Source: JAEZAA01 sp964514485 (lineage in GTDB: Bacteria > Pseudomonadota > Gammaproteobacteria > Pseudomonadales > Oleiphilaceae). Taken from it: a stretch of 16,120 nt of DNA. The position numbers and the translations under genes are program-made. The stretch covers positions 1 through 16,120 of the forward strand of contig CAZEWG010000046.1 in the NCBI GenBank assembly GCA_964514485.1, written 5' to 3'. Numbering within the stretch: position 1 is the first letter of the stretch; every line of letters begins with the position of its first letter. The notes beneath the pieces were generated by a model. The model was not told the DNA's origin. It made no database searches and saw nothing but the letters and a program-made list of their open reading frames with translations. Positions 7,210 to 15,463 of the stretch are shown here, one piece after another.

Positions 7210-8376
7210 ATGGCCCGCCGTTTGTGTAAGCATCCCGCAGATCGCATCTTTTTGGTCTTTGCTCTGTCGATTTTCATTGGAGCCTGTGGGGAGGAATCCC
7301 AAACCCCATCAGAAGCCGACGCCGCGGCTCCCCAGGCTTTGCCGGTTACCGTTGTTGAGGTGCAGCCGACCAAAATTCCCGTTACGCTGGAAGCTGTCGG
7401 GGAGACCGAAGGCGTCCGGGAAGTTGAGATTCGTGCCCGGGTCGGCGGTATTCTGGAGCAGCGACTTTATACCGAGGGTGAGCCGGTCGAGGCGGATCAA
7501 CCGCTGTTCCAGATCGACCCCAAGCCCTTTGAAATCGCCCTGGCCCAGGCCAAGGCGAACCTTGCTCAGCAGCAGGCCAGTCTAGAGCAGGCGAGACGTG
7601 AAGCTAAGCGTTTGAGCGAGCTGGTGGATCAAAATGCCATCAGTCGTCGTGATTACGATACGGCCATGTCGGAGCTGGAACTCTCCCAGGCTTCCCTTAA
7701 AGCGGCGCAGGCCCAGGTGCAGGAAGCCGAGCTTAATTTGTCCTACACCACCGTGCGGGCCCCAGTGGGCGGTGTTACGGATCGTGCCTATCAGTTTGAA
7801 GGCGCCCTGATTGATATCAATGGGGAGTCGGGCCTTCTGACCCGGATTTATCAAGTCAACCCGATCCGGGCCCGCTTCAGTTTACCCTACAGTGCGATGG
7901 CGGATGCGCCGGAAGGGCAACTGACCCCGCAAAATGTCCAGGGTGCTGAACTGATCTTGCCGTCTGGCGAGGTCTATCCCCACCGGGGCAAGTTGGACTT
8001 TACCGCCAGTACCATCAATCCTCAGCTGGGAACAGTGCAGTTTAGAGCAGAGTTTCCTAACGAAGAACGTCGAGTACTGCCCGGTGAGTTTGTCCGGGTC
8101 CGGGTCCTGGTGGGCGAGCAGGAGGGTGTCTATCTGGTGCCTCAGATAGCCGTGATGCAGTCAGCCGAGGGCGCCTTTGTTTATGTGGTTCGAGAAGGGA
8201 GGGCGACGATTCAACCGGTGCAGACCGGTGAGTGGCAGGGCCAGGACTGGATTATTCAGGGAGGGCTGAAGCCCGGGGATCAGGTCATCGTCAATAACCT
8301 GATCAAGATCCGCCCCGGTGCACCAGTCGCTGTTGTGCCTGCAGGTGAACAACCGGCTGAAGCGCCGCAGGGATAG
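7210..8376 (+). CDS. RND efflux periplasmic adaptor (membrane fusion lipoprotein, MexA/AcrA family)
   Basis: 388 residues. An N-terminal basic region and hydrophobic stretch lead to a lipobox (FIGAC) with the acylated Cys predicted at residue 26, so the mature protein is probably anchored in the inner membrane and extends through the periplasm. Then come the biotinyl-lipoyl half motif (VEIRARVGGILEQ), a helical hairpin rich in Ala, Gln and Glu (about 110-175), the second lipoyl half (SYTTVRAPVGGVTDR), the beta-barrel domain, and a membrane-proximal domain ending near GDQVIVNNLIKIRPGAPV. This order is that of MexA/AcrA adaptors, which join an RND pump to an outer membrane channel. AAGGAG at 7198-7203 precedes the ATG by 6 bases. 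The pump gene starts 11 bases after its stop, so the two form an operon. Confidence 0.95.
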   Translation: MARRLCKHPADRIFLVFALSIFIGACGEESQTPSEADAAAPQALPVTVVEVQPTKIPVTLEAVGETEGVREVEIRARVGGILEQRLYTEGEPVEADQPLFQIDPKPFEIALAQAKANLAQQQASLEQARREAKRLSELVDQNAISRRDYDTAMSELELSQASLKAAQAQVQEAELNLSYTTVRAPVGGVTDRAYQFEGALIDINGESGLLTRIYQVNPIRARFSLPYSAMADAPEGQLTPQNVQGAELILPSGEVYPHRGKLDFTASTINPQLGTVQFRAEFPNEERRVLPGEFVRVRVLVGEQEGVYLVPQIAVMQSAEGAFVYVVREGRATIQPVQTGEWQGQDWIIQGGLKPGDQVIVNNLIKIRPGAPVAVVPAGEQPAEAPQG

Positions 8377-8387
8377 AGGGCGCCGCC

Positions 8388-11300
8388 ATGTCGAGTTTTT
8401 TCATTAACCGCCCCATCTTCTCGGCGGTTATTTCCATCATCATCGTGATCGCCGGGCTGGTGGCAAGCAGTAACCTGCCGATTTCCCAGTATCCGGAGAT
8501 TACGCCTCCAACCGTCAACGTCACTGCCAGCTACCCTGGCGCCAGTGCCGAAACCCTGGCCAAAACCGTGGCGGCGCCCATCGAGGAGCAGCTTTCCGGC
8601 ATTGAAGGGCTGATTTACTACAACTCCCAGTCCAGCTCCAACGGTCAGCTGGATATTACCGCCACCTTTGCGGTGGGAACCGATCCCAAGCAGGCCACGA
8701 TCGACGTCAACAACCGGGTGCAGCAGGCAGATCCGCGCCTGCCGGAAGATGTACGCCGCAATGGTGTGGTGGTGGAGCGGCGTTCCACCAGCTTTTTGCA
8801 GGTGGTGTCCCTGACTTCGCCCAAGGGCACCCACGACACGCTGTTCATGAGTAACTATGCCACCATCAATATCCTGGATGAGCTGAAACGGGTACCGGGC
8901 GTGGGGGATGTGATCGTCTTCGGTGCCCGTGACTACTCCATGCGGATCTGGCTGCGTCCTGACCGGATGGCCCAGTTGGGGGTGACCACCTCGGATGTGA
9001 TGGCGGCCATCAACGCACAGAACTTCCAGTATGCAGCCGGCAAAATCGGGCAGGAGCCGGCTCCTGAGGGGCAGGTGCTGACCTACAGCGTGATTGCCCA
9101 GGGGCGGTTGGCGGAGCCGGAGCAGTTCGGTGAAATTATCATCCGCGCCGGCGGAGCCCAGGGCATGCTGCAGCTGAAAGACATTGCCCGGGTCGAGCTG
9201 GGAGCCCAGTCCTATGATTCCTTTGCCACCCTCGACGGCGACCCGGCGGTGAATATCGGGATCTTCCTCCAGACCGGAGCCAACGCCCTGGCGGTGGCGG
9301 AAGCGGTAAATGCCAAGCTGGATGAGTTGGCAGACCGTTTTCCCCAGGACATGGTGTATTCGGTTCCCTTTGATACGACTCGCTTTGTCAATGCCTCGAT
9401 CGAGGAGGTGACCCATACCTTGATCGAGGCGGCCATCCTGGTGTTGGTGGTGGTCTTTATTTTCTTGCAGAGCTGGCGGGCGACCATTATCCCCATGCTC
9501 GCGGTGCCGGTGTCGCTGATTGGTGCCTTTGCCGGGCTTTGGCTCTTCGGCTTTTCCATCAATACGCTCACCATGTTTGCCATGGTGTTGGCGATCGGAA
9601 TCGTGGTGGATGATGCCATTGTGGTACTGGAGAACGTTGAGCGATTGATGCGGGAGCAGAAACTACCGGCAAAGGAAGCCGCCATCGAGGCCATGAAGGA
9701 AGTTTCCGGCGCGATTGTCGCCATTGTGCTGGTGTTGCTGGCGGTGTTTGTCCCGGTGGCTTTTCTGGGCGGTATTGCCGGCCAGCTTTATCAGCAGTTT
9801 GCGGTCACCCTGGCGGTCGCGGTGGTGATTTCCGGAATCGTGGCTCTGACCCTGACGCCGGCCATGTGCGCTCTGCTGCTGAAAGAAAGTCATCATGAAT
9901 CCCGTCTGTTTCGCCCGTTTAACCGGGCTTTCGAGCGGCTGACCCGGTTTTATACGGCGACGGTAGGAAGGGTGATCCGTTACAGCCTGATCAGCTTGTT
10001 GATCTTTGTATTGGTCATTGGCTTGGCCTGGTGGCTGTTGCAACGGGTTCCCACCAGCTTTGTGCCGGAGGAGGATCAGGGTTACCTGATCAGTTCCATT
10101 ATGCTGCCCGATGGCGCCACCCTGCAGCGGACCAATCAGACTGCGGCCGAGTATCAACAGGCTCTGGCCAGCAACTCTAATATCGCGAACGTTGTGGCGA
10201 TTTCCGGCTTTGACCTGATTGGTGGGGGTAGCAAGACCAATGCGGGCACCGTATTTCTGCCTCTGACGCCCTGGGATGAGCGGGAGAGTATCGCCCAGGA
10301 GCTGGTGGAGCCCTTGATGGGCTTGGGGATGTCCTTTGAAGATGGGATGGTGTTGACCTTCAACCCGCCACCCATTCAGGGGCTGGGGACGGCTGGCGGG
10401 TTCGAACTGTATGTGCAGGACCGCAGCGGTGGCGATATTCAGGCACTGTATAACGTGGTGCAGCAGTTTATGGCAGCCTTGAGCGAGCAGCCGCGACTGA
10501 CGGAAATCAATTCGTTTTTCAGACCCACCGTCCCGCAGCTCTATATCGAGGTGGATGAGGCCAAGGCGTTGTCCATGGGGGTACCCGTCACCGAGGTGTA
10601 CAACACGCTGCAAAGCACCATGGGAGCCCTTTACGTCAATGACTTCAACCGCGCCGGGCGGACCTTTCGGGTGCAGCTCCAGGCGGAGCCGGAGTTTCGC
10701 TCTCGTCCGGAAGATCTGTCCAAGGTCTATGTGCGATCAGCGAGTGGCGAAATGATTCCCCTGGGTTCCTTGCTCCGGATTCAGCCGATGATCGGGGCTG
10801 AGCAGTTGGAGCGCTTCAACGGCTTCCCGGCGGCGAAAGTGATGGGGAACGGTCAGGTGGGCGTCAGTTCCGGGGAAGCCATTCGGCTGGTGGAGGAAGT
10901 GGCTGCCGAAGTGCTTCCCGACGGCTACACCATTGCCTGGACCGGACAAGCCTTCCAGGAAAAGCAGACGGGAAGTTCCTCGGTGTTGGCGTTTGTCTTT
11001 GCCATCATCATGGTATTTCTGATCCTGTCAGCGCTCTATGAACGCTGGTCGCTGCCGCTGGCGGTCATTACCGCGGTGCCCTTTGCGTTGCTGGGGGCAC
11101 TGTTGGGATTGCTGATCCGGGATATGCCCAATGATATCTATTTCCAGATCGGCTTGATTGTGCTGATCGGCCTGGCGGCCAAAAACGCCATTTTGATTGT
11201 GGAGTTTGCCGCCCAGATTTGGGCAGAGGGTAAATCCCGTCGCGAGGCGGCTCTGGAAGCCGCCCGACTTCGTTTTCGCCCCATTATTATGACCTCACTT

Positions 11301-11537
11301 GCTTTTATTCTAGGGGTGCTGCCCTTGGCCCTTGCGACCGGGGCGGGAGCTTCGGCCCGTCAGTCCATGGGAACCGGGGTCGTTTTTGGCATGTTGGCCG
11401 CGACTTTCGTTGCGACCCTGTTTGTGCCGATGTTCTTTACCCGACTGCTGCGGGAAGGAAAGCAGCGAAGAGAGGCAGGGGCTGTCGAGGTTGTGAGTGG
11501 ACAAGACCAATCACAACAGCCGCCGGAGCAAAAATAA
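8388..11537 (+). CDS. RND multidrug efflux permease (HAE1, MexB/AcrB family)
   Basis: 1049 residues, the usual AcrB/MexB length. The N-terminus (FFINRPIFSAVISI) and the two-fold repeated layout of twelve membrane helices with two large periplasmic loops (roughly 30-340 and 560-865) are clear. Proton-relay residues are present: Asp408-Asp409 in GIVVDDAIVVLENV of helix 4 and Lys932 in GLAAKNAILIVEFA of helix 10. Residues 660-670 (PPPIQGLGTAGGF) match the conserved porter-domain stretch of hydrophobic/amphiphilic efflux pumps. It should export hydrophobic drugs, dyes or solvents using the proton gradient; actual substrates are unknown. GAGGG lies 7 bases before the ATG. No outer membrane channel gene follows; the next gene is convergent, only 13 bases away, with no visible terminator. 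Confidence 0.96.
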   Translation: MSSFFINRPIFSAVISIIIVIAGLVASSNLPISQYPEITPPTVNVTASYPGASAETLAKTVAAPIEEQLSGIEGLIYYNSQSSSNGQLDITATFAVGTDPKQATIDVNNRVQQADPRLPEDVRRNGVVVERRSTSFLQVVSLTSPKGTHDTLFMSNYATINILDELKRVPGVGDVIVFGARDYSMRIWLRPDRMAQLGVTTSDVMAAINAQNFQYAAGKIGQEPAPEGQVLTYSVIAQGRLAEPEQFGEIIIRAGGAQGMLQLKDIARVELGAQSYDSFATLDGDPAVNIGIFLQTGANALAVAEAVNAKLDELADRFPQDMVYSVPFDTTRFVNASIEEVTHTLIEAAILVLVVVFIFLQSWRATIIPMLAVPVSLIGAFAGLWLFGFSINTLTMFAMVLAIGIVVDDAIVVLENVERLMREQKLPAKEAAIEAMKEVSGAIVAIVLVLLAVFVPVAFLGGIAGQLYQQFAVTLAVAVVISGIVALTLTPAMCALLLKESHHESRLFRPFNRAFERLTRFYTATVGRVIRYSLISLLIFVLVIGLAWWLLQRVPTSFVPEEDQGYLISSIMLPDGATLQRTNQTAAEYQQALASNSNIANVVAISGFDLIGGGSKTNAGTVFLPLTPWDERESIAQELVEPLMGLGMSFEDGMVLTFNPPPIQGLGTAGGFELYVQDRSGGDIQALYNVVQQFMAALSEQPRLTEINSFFRPTVPQLYIEVDEAKALSMGVPVTEVYNTLQSTMGALYVNDFNRAGRTFRVQLQAEPEFRSRPEDLSKVYVRSASGEMIPLGSLLRIQPMIGAEQLERFNGFPAAKVMGNGQVGVSSGEAIRLVEEVAAEVLPDGYTIAWTGQAFQEKQTGSSSVLAFVFAIIMVFLILSALYERWSLPLAVITAVPFALLGALLGLLIRDMPNDIYFQIGLIVLIGLAAKNAILIVEFAAQIWAEGKSRREAALEAARLRFRPIIMTSLAFILGVLPLALATGAGASARQSMGTGVVFGMLAATFVATLFVPMFFTRLLREGKQRREAGAVEVVSGQDQSQQPPEQK

Positions 11538-11550
11538 CGCCCGGCAAGGC

Positions 11551-12156
11551 TCAGCCGTAGTTGTAAAACCAGAATCGGTTCCAGTAGTCCAGCACTCGGG
11601 CGGGATACCAGAATTGGCCATAGCTGCCGTTATAGCGGGCCAAGGCGGGGATCACGTTGCCTTTTTCCCGATCCAGATAATGTTTGAGGATGGTGCAGCC
11701 GTAACGCAGGTTGGTGGCGATGTCGTGCAGGCTATCCTCCGGGCGGCCGATTTCCTTCTTCCAGAAGGGCATCACCTGCATCAGACCTTGGGCGCCGGCC
11801 GAGGAGAGGGCATGAGGATCAAAGGCACTTTCCACATGAATGACGGCAATGACCAGTTCCGGCAACAAACCGGCCCGAGTGGCCTCCAGATGAATGAGCT
11901 TGAGGATGTGCAGGCGCTGCTCGGTATTGGGAATATGACGCTGTAAGCGGGCAGACATATCCACCAGCCAGACCTCCGCATCGAAGCGGTCGACGAAGCT
12001 GCTGGATTCATTAACGGTTCTGCGCAGGGCCTCCCGCAGTTCAGGATCGGGTTCCTGTTGGGCGGCCAAGCAGGGGGAAAGCAGCAGGAGGGACAGGAAG
12101 GCTGCCATAAGCAGCCTCCATCCCGAACGGACTGAAAGTTTGAACTGATACATCAT
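11551..12156 (-). CDS. Small lytic transglycosylase with SLT domain
   Basis: 201 residues. A basic N-terminus and hydrophobic stretch end near LAAQQ (about residue 32), a signal peptide for export to the periplasm. The catalytic domain shows the lysozyme-like signature HVESAFDPHALSSAGAQG with catalytic Glu109, then GLMQVMP (124-130), NLRYGCTILKHYLD and ALARYNGS. It should cleave the glycan strands of peptidoglycan to give anhydromuramyl ends. It lies 74 bases downstream of proS on the same strand with no terminator between, so it is probably cotranscribed. Two ATG codons are adjacent (12156 and 12153); neither has a good ribosome binding site, so the exact start is uncertain by one residue. 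Confidence 0.92.
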   Translation of the reverse strand: MMYQFKLSVRSGWRLLMAAFLSLLLLSPCLAAQQEPDPELREALRRTVNESSSFVDRFDAEVWLVDMSARLQRHIPNTEQRLHILKLIHLEATRAGLLPELVIAVIHVESAFDPHALSSAGAQGLMQVMPFWKKEIGRPEDSLHDIATNLRYGCTILKHYLDREKGNVIPALARYNGSYGQFWYPARVLDYWNRFWFYNYG

Positions 12157-12230
12157 GGTCTGGTTTGGTCACCAACGACGGACTCTACCACCAAGTGTAT
12201 CAGTGATCTCAAAACCTGCTGCGTGACGGG

Positions 12231-13958
12231 TCACACCAGGCGCTCAGCCAGGAAGGCTTCCAGCTCGTCGAGTTTTACATCCTGGGAGTCACTGTCGCGG
12301 CGACCTTTATATTCCACGGTACCCTGGCCCAGGCCGCGGTCGCTGATGACGACCCGGTGGGGAATGCCCATCAGTTCCATGTCCGCAAACTTCACGCCCG
12401 GGCGCTCGTTACGGTCGTCCAGAATGACTTCCACGCCTTTCGCGGTCAGCTCTTCATAGAGTTCTTCGGCCGCTTCACGGACCGCGTCGGATTTGTGATG
12501 GTTCAACGGCACAATGGCCAGACGGAAGGGCGCGATGGCTTCGGGCCAGATAATGCCGCGCTCGTCGTGGTTTTGCTCGATGGCGGCGGCCACGATCCGG
12601 GAAACGCCGATGCCGTAGCAGCCCATGGTCATCACCACGGCCTTGCCGTTCTCGTCCAGTACAGTGGCTTTCATGGCGTCGGAATAGTTGCGGCCGAGCT
12701 GGAAGATATGGCCCACTTCAATGCCGCGCTTGATTACCAGCGTGCCTTTGCCATCGGGGCTCGGATCACCTTCCACGACGCTACGCAGGTCGAAGGTTTC
12801 GCCCAGGGGCAGGTCGCGCTCCCAGTTCACGCCAGTCAGGTGCTTGCCGTCTTCATTAGCGCCACAGACAAAATCCGCCAAATGGGCCGCGCTACGGTCG
12901 ACGATCACCGGAATGGACAGGCCCACCGGGCCGATAGAGCCGGGGTTGGCGCCAGTAGCCGCCTTGATCTGGGCGTCGGACGCCATGGAAACCGGGTTGC
13001 CCACCAGCGGGTGCTTGCTGGCTTTGACTTCGTTCAGTTCATGGTCGCCACGCAGGACCAGGGCCACCAGTTTGTTCTCGTCCGGCTCACCATCCTCGCC
13101 ACGGCCCAGCACGATCAGGGTCTTGACGGTTTGCTCCGGGGCAACCTTCAGGAATTCGCAAACTTCCGCGATGCTGTGCACGTTGGGCGTGTCCACCGTT
13201 TCCAGGGCTTTGCCTGGCGCGGGACGTTCACCAGCAGGTGCAACGGCTTCTGCCATTTCCACGTTGGCGGCGTAGTCGGAGTTTTCACAGAAGGCGATGG
13301 CGTCCTCACCGGAGGAGGCCAGCACGTGGAATTCATGGGAGGCACTGCCGCCAATGGAGCCGGTATCGGCAATGACCGCGCGGAACTCAAGCCCCAGGCG
13401 CTGGAAGATCCGGGAGTAGGTGTCGTACATGACCTGGTAGGTCTCGGCCAGGGATTCCTGGTTGAGGTGGAAGGAGTAGGCATCCTTCATCAGGAACTCC
13501 CGGGCGCGCATTACCCCAAAGCGAGGACGGCGCTCATCCCGGAATTTGGTCTGGATCTGGTAGAAGTTCGCCGGCAGGTCCCGGTAACTGCGGACTTCAT
13601 TGCGAATCAGGTCGGTAATGACTTCTTCATGGGTCGGGCCCAGGCAGAAATCCCGGTCGTGGCGGTCACGAATCCGCAGCAGTTCGGGGCCAAACTTGAA
13701 CCAGCGGCCGGTTTCCTCCCAGAGCTCGGCAGGCTGAACCAGCGGCATCAGAACCTCCTGGGCCCCGGCGCGGTTCATCTCTTCCCGCACGATTCCTTCA
13801 ACATTACGCAGCACTCTCAGGCCCACCGGCAACCAGCTGTACAGGCCCGAGGCCAGCTTGCGGATCATGCCGGCCCGCAACATCAGCTGATGGCTGATAA
13901 TCTCGGCATCGGCGGGAGTTTCTTTGAGTGTGGCAATCAGAAAACGGCTAGCGCGCAT
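12231..13958 (-). CDS. proS: Prolyl-tRNA synthetase, bacterial type with editing domain
   Basis: 575 residues, matching bacterial-type ProRS (E. coli 572). It starts MRASRFLIATLKETPADAEI, the standard opening. Class II motif 1 lies around 30-68, motif 2 around RDERRPRFGVMRAREF (140-155), and motif 3 in GCYGIGVSRIVAA (446-458). Between motifs 2 and 3 sits the INS editing domain (about 225-405, with KTLIVLGRGEDG and VALVLRGDHELNEVKA), which hydrolyses Ala-tRNA(Pro). The C-terminal anticodon-binding domain (about 475-575) includes DDRNERPGVKFADMELMGIP. The enzyme charges tRNA(Pro) in the cytoplasm. The frame stays open upstream only because it runs through the run of N; the family start at 13958 is clear, with a modest TGGAAC element before it. 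Confidence 0.98.
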   Translation of the reverse strand: MRASRFLIATLKETPADAEIISHQLMLRAGMIRKLASGLYSWLPVGLRVLRNVEGIVREEMNRAGAQEVLMPLVQPAELWEETGRWFKFGPELLRIRDRHDRDFCLGPTHEEVITDLIRNEVRSYRDLPANFYQIQTKFRDERRPRFGVMRAREFLMKDAYSFHLNQESLAETYQVMYDTYSRIFQRLGLEFRAVIADTGSIGGSASHEFHVLASSGEDAIAFCENSDYAANVEMAEAVAPAGERPAPGKALETVDTPNVHSIAEVCEFLKVAPEQTVKTLIVLGRGEDGEPDENKLVALVLRGDHELNEVKASKHPLVGNPVSMASDAQIKAATGANPGSIGPVGLSIPVIVDRSAAHLADFVCGANEDGKHLTGVNWERDLPLGETFDLRSVVEGDPSPDGKGTLVIKRGIEVGHIFQLGRNYSDAMKATVLDENGKAVVMTMGCYGIGVSRIVAAAIEQNHDERGIIWPEAIAPFRLAIVPLNHHKSDAVREAAEELYEELTAKGVEVILDDRNERPGVKFADMELMGIPHRVVISDRGLGQGTVEYKGRRDSDSQDVKLDELEAFLAERLV

Positions 13959-14063
13959 GATATGGTTCCATTGCTGTCTGAAACTATGGCTTTGAGGGTT
14001 AAAGGAAAGCCCGATAAAGTCAGCTATTGTAAGGAGTGCACCGCAAGCAGTACAGACTTGGGG

Positions 14064-14163
14064 NNNNNNNNNNNNNNNNNNNNNNNNNNNNNNNNNNNNN
14101 NNNNNNNNNNNNNNNNNNNNNNNNNNNNNNNNNNNNNNNNNNNNNNNNNNNNNNNNNNNNNNN
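14064..14163. other. Assembly gap (100 N)
   Basis: Exactly 100 undetermined bases, the conventional placeholder for a scaffold gap of unknown size. It separates the 5' region of proS from the thioesterase gene, so the upstream region of both may be incomplete and whole genes could be missing. Confidence 0.97.
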
Positions 14164-14175
14164 AGGAGACAACCC

Positions 14176-14595
14176 GTGCCACTAACCGCAAAAGAAATAG
14201 AAAACATTATCCGGGAAGGGGTTCCCATGGCCGAGGACATCGACTTTCGAGTCGATGAGGTGAGTGCCGAACGGGCCATTGCCCGGGTGCCGTTTTCATC
14301 CCGTCTGGTTCGCCCCGGTGGCACCTTGTCCGGCCCAACCATCATGGCGCTGGCGGATGCGGCCATGTATGCGGTGATCCTCGCGGCACTTGGCCGGGTG
14401 GAAATGGCGGTCACCAGCAACCTCAATATCAACTTCATTCAACGGCCGCAGCCGGTGGATCTGGTCGCTGAAGCGACACTATTAAAACTTGGTAAGAGAC
14501 TTGCTTTCTGTGAGGTGCGGCTCACCTCTGCGGGCAGCCCAGACTTGGTTGCGCATGTTACCGGAAGCTACTCGATCCCTCCCCAAACAGAGTAA
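14176..14595 (+). CDS. PaaI-family (hotdog-fold) thioesterase
   Basis: 139 residues, standard for a single hotdog domain. The central segment RLVRPGGTLSGPTIMALADAAMYAVI (43-68), with Asp61 on the hotdog helix, fits PaaI/DUF4442-like acyl-CoA thioesterases; in this fold the helix packs on the sheet and carries an acidic catalytic residue. SNLNINFIQRPQPVDLVAEA (81-100) supplies the matching strand. It probably hydrolyses an acyl- or aryl-CoA thioester in the cytoplasm; the substrate is unknown. The start is a GTG, supported by AGGAG at 14164-14168, 7 bases upstream and directly next to the assembly gap. Its promoter and any upstream operon partner would lie in the gap. Confidence 0.88.
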   Translation: MPLTAKEIENIIREGVPMAEDIDFRVDEVSAERAIARVPFSSRLVRPGGTLSGPTIMALADAAMYAVILAALGRVEMAVTSNLNINFIQRPQPVDLVAEATLLKLGKRLAFCEVRLTSAGSPDLVAHVTGSYSIPPQTE

Positions 14596-14690
14596 AAGGC
14601 CGGCTCCAGAAGGGTCTTGCGGCAAAGGCGAGATTGAATTCTGTATATCTTAACCTCAGCATGATTCCAGAGTGACGAAAGTTTGAATTG

Positions 14691-14731
14691 TGTCACATCA
14701 TTGGTGGTGCGGTTATCGTGACATCCTGTCA
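14691..14731 (+). promoter_or_regulatory. Putative operator region upstream of the TetR gene
   Basis: TGACA-TCC-TGTCA at 14719-14731 is a perfect inverted repeat with a 3-base centre, 43 bases before the TetR ATG. TGTCAC at 14691-14696 is a further element, the inverse of GTGACA at 14718-14723. TetR-family genes often control themselves through such sites, so autoregulation is plausible. I do not see a convincing -35/-10 pair here. Confidence 0.4.
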
Positions 14732-14774
14732 TGTGCCGGTGCTGTCTATGGTCTGGTATGAGGTGGTATCAGGT

Positions 14775-15413
14775 ATGACAAAGCGAACAGAGAGTCGATC
14801 AGGGGTTGTGATTGAACAACGCCGGACTCCGGTTCAAGAGCGTAGTAAGGACCGGGTGAACTTGATTCTTTCCGTTGCCGCGGAAGTCATCAGCGAAGTG
14901 GGTGTGGAGGGCGCCAAAACATCGGAAATCGCCCGGCGAGCGGGAATCTCATTGGCTTCTTTATATCGTTATTTTCCCAACAAGTCGGCTATCGTCAAGG
15001 CAATCGCCGAGCAGCATATTGAGAAGCTGGATAAGCAAATCAAGAGTTTTGTGCAGGACTTCGATCTGGAACATGGTTTTGATCAGCTGATTGATACTTA
15101 TGCGCATTTTTATCGGGAAGAACCGGGCTATAAGGAGATCTGGTCCGGGGTTGAGGCCATGCCCGAGTTACAGGAGCTGGATCTTGGCCAGCTTTATGAC
15201 AACGCGCAGGATATTTCGGAGAAGGCGAAGGAAGTCTTCCCACGGATGGATCAGGATCGCTTGTGGCTCATTTGCGTGATGTTGCCGCGGATCTGTAGTA
15301 GCACTCTGCGACTGGCGATGAATATGGATGAACCAAAAGCAGCGATCATGCTGCAGGAGCTCAAGCTGATGCTGAAATCCTACCTCAGGGAAAAAGGGGC
15401 ACGACAGAAATAA
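14775..15413 (+). CDS. TetR/AcrR-family transcriptional regulator
   Basis: 212 residues from the chosen ATG. The N-terminal DNA-binding domain is clear: ILSVAAEVISEVGVEGAKTSEIARRAG with the helix-turn-helix core SEIARRAGISLASLYRYFPNKSAIVKAI (about 50-77), ending in the classic Y-R-Y-F-x-N-K signature. The rest is a helical ligand-binding and dimerisation domain that shows no recognisable effector class. The frame is open from a TTG at 14688 but those extra residues look non-coding and contain the palindrome at 14719-14731. MTKRTESR at 14775 is a natural start, although its best ribosome binding site (AGG at 14761-14763) is 11 bases away. Likely a ligand-responsive repressor. Its target is unknown; it is not adjacent to the efflux genes but a shared operator-like word suggests a link. 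Confidence 0.9.
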   Translation: MTKRTESRSGVVIEQRRTPVQERSKDRVNLILSVAAEVISEVGVEGAKTSEIARRAGISLASLYRYFPNKSAIVKAIAEQHIEKLDKQIKSFVQDFDLEHGFDQLIDTYAHFYREEPGYKEIWSGVEAMPELQELDLGQLYDNAQDISEKAKEVFPRMDQDRLWLICVMLPRICSSTLRLAMNMDEPKAAIMLQELKLMLKSYLREKGARQK

Positions 15414-15463
15414 AGGGTTATTCCCGCGGGGCGAAACCCAGGAGCCGTATTCTCCTTGGCAGG

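Noticed and set aside
12357..14258. Very long plus-strand open frame opposite proS
   Set aside because: It is the antisense shadow of proS in GC-rich DNA and crosses the N gap; the translation resembles no known protein.
13959..14438. Apparent 160-residue upstream extension of the proS frame
   Set aside because: It exists only because the frame passes through 100 N and the antisense of the thioesterase gene. Family start at 13958 is standard.
14688..14774. 29-residue N-terminal extension of the TetR frame from a TTG
   Set aside because: No ribosome binding site, and the stretch contains the inverted repeats expected of an operator.
15414..15463. GC-rich inverted repeats (GGGTT...AACCC around CCCGCGGG) between the TetR and barrel genes
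   Set aside because: No T-run on either side, so I do not call it a terminator, although its place between convergent genes would suit one.
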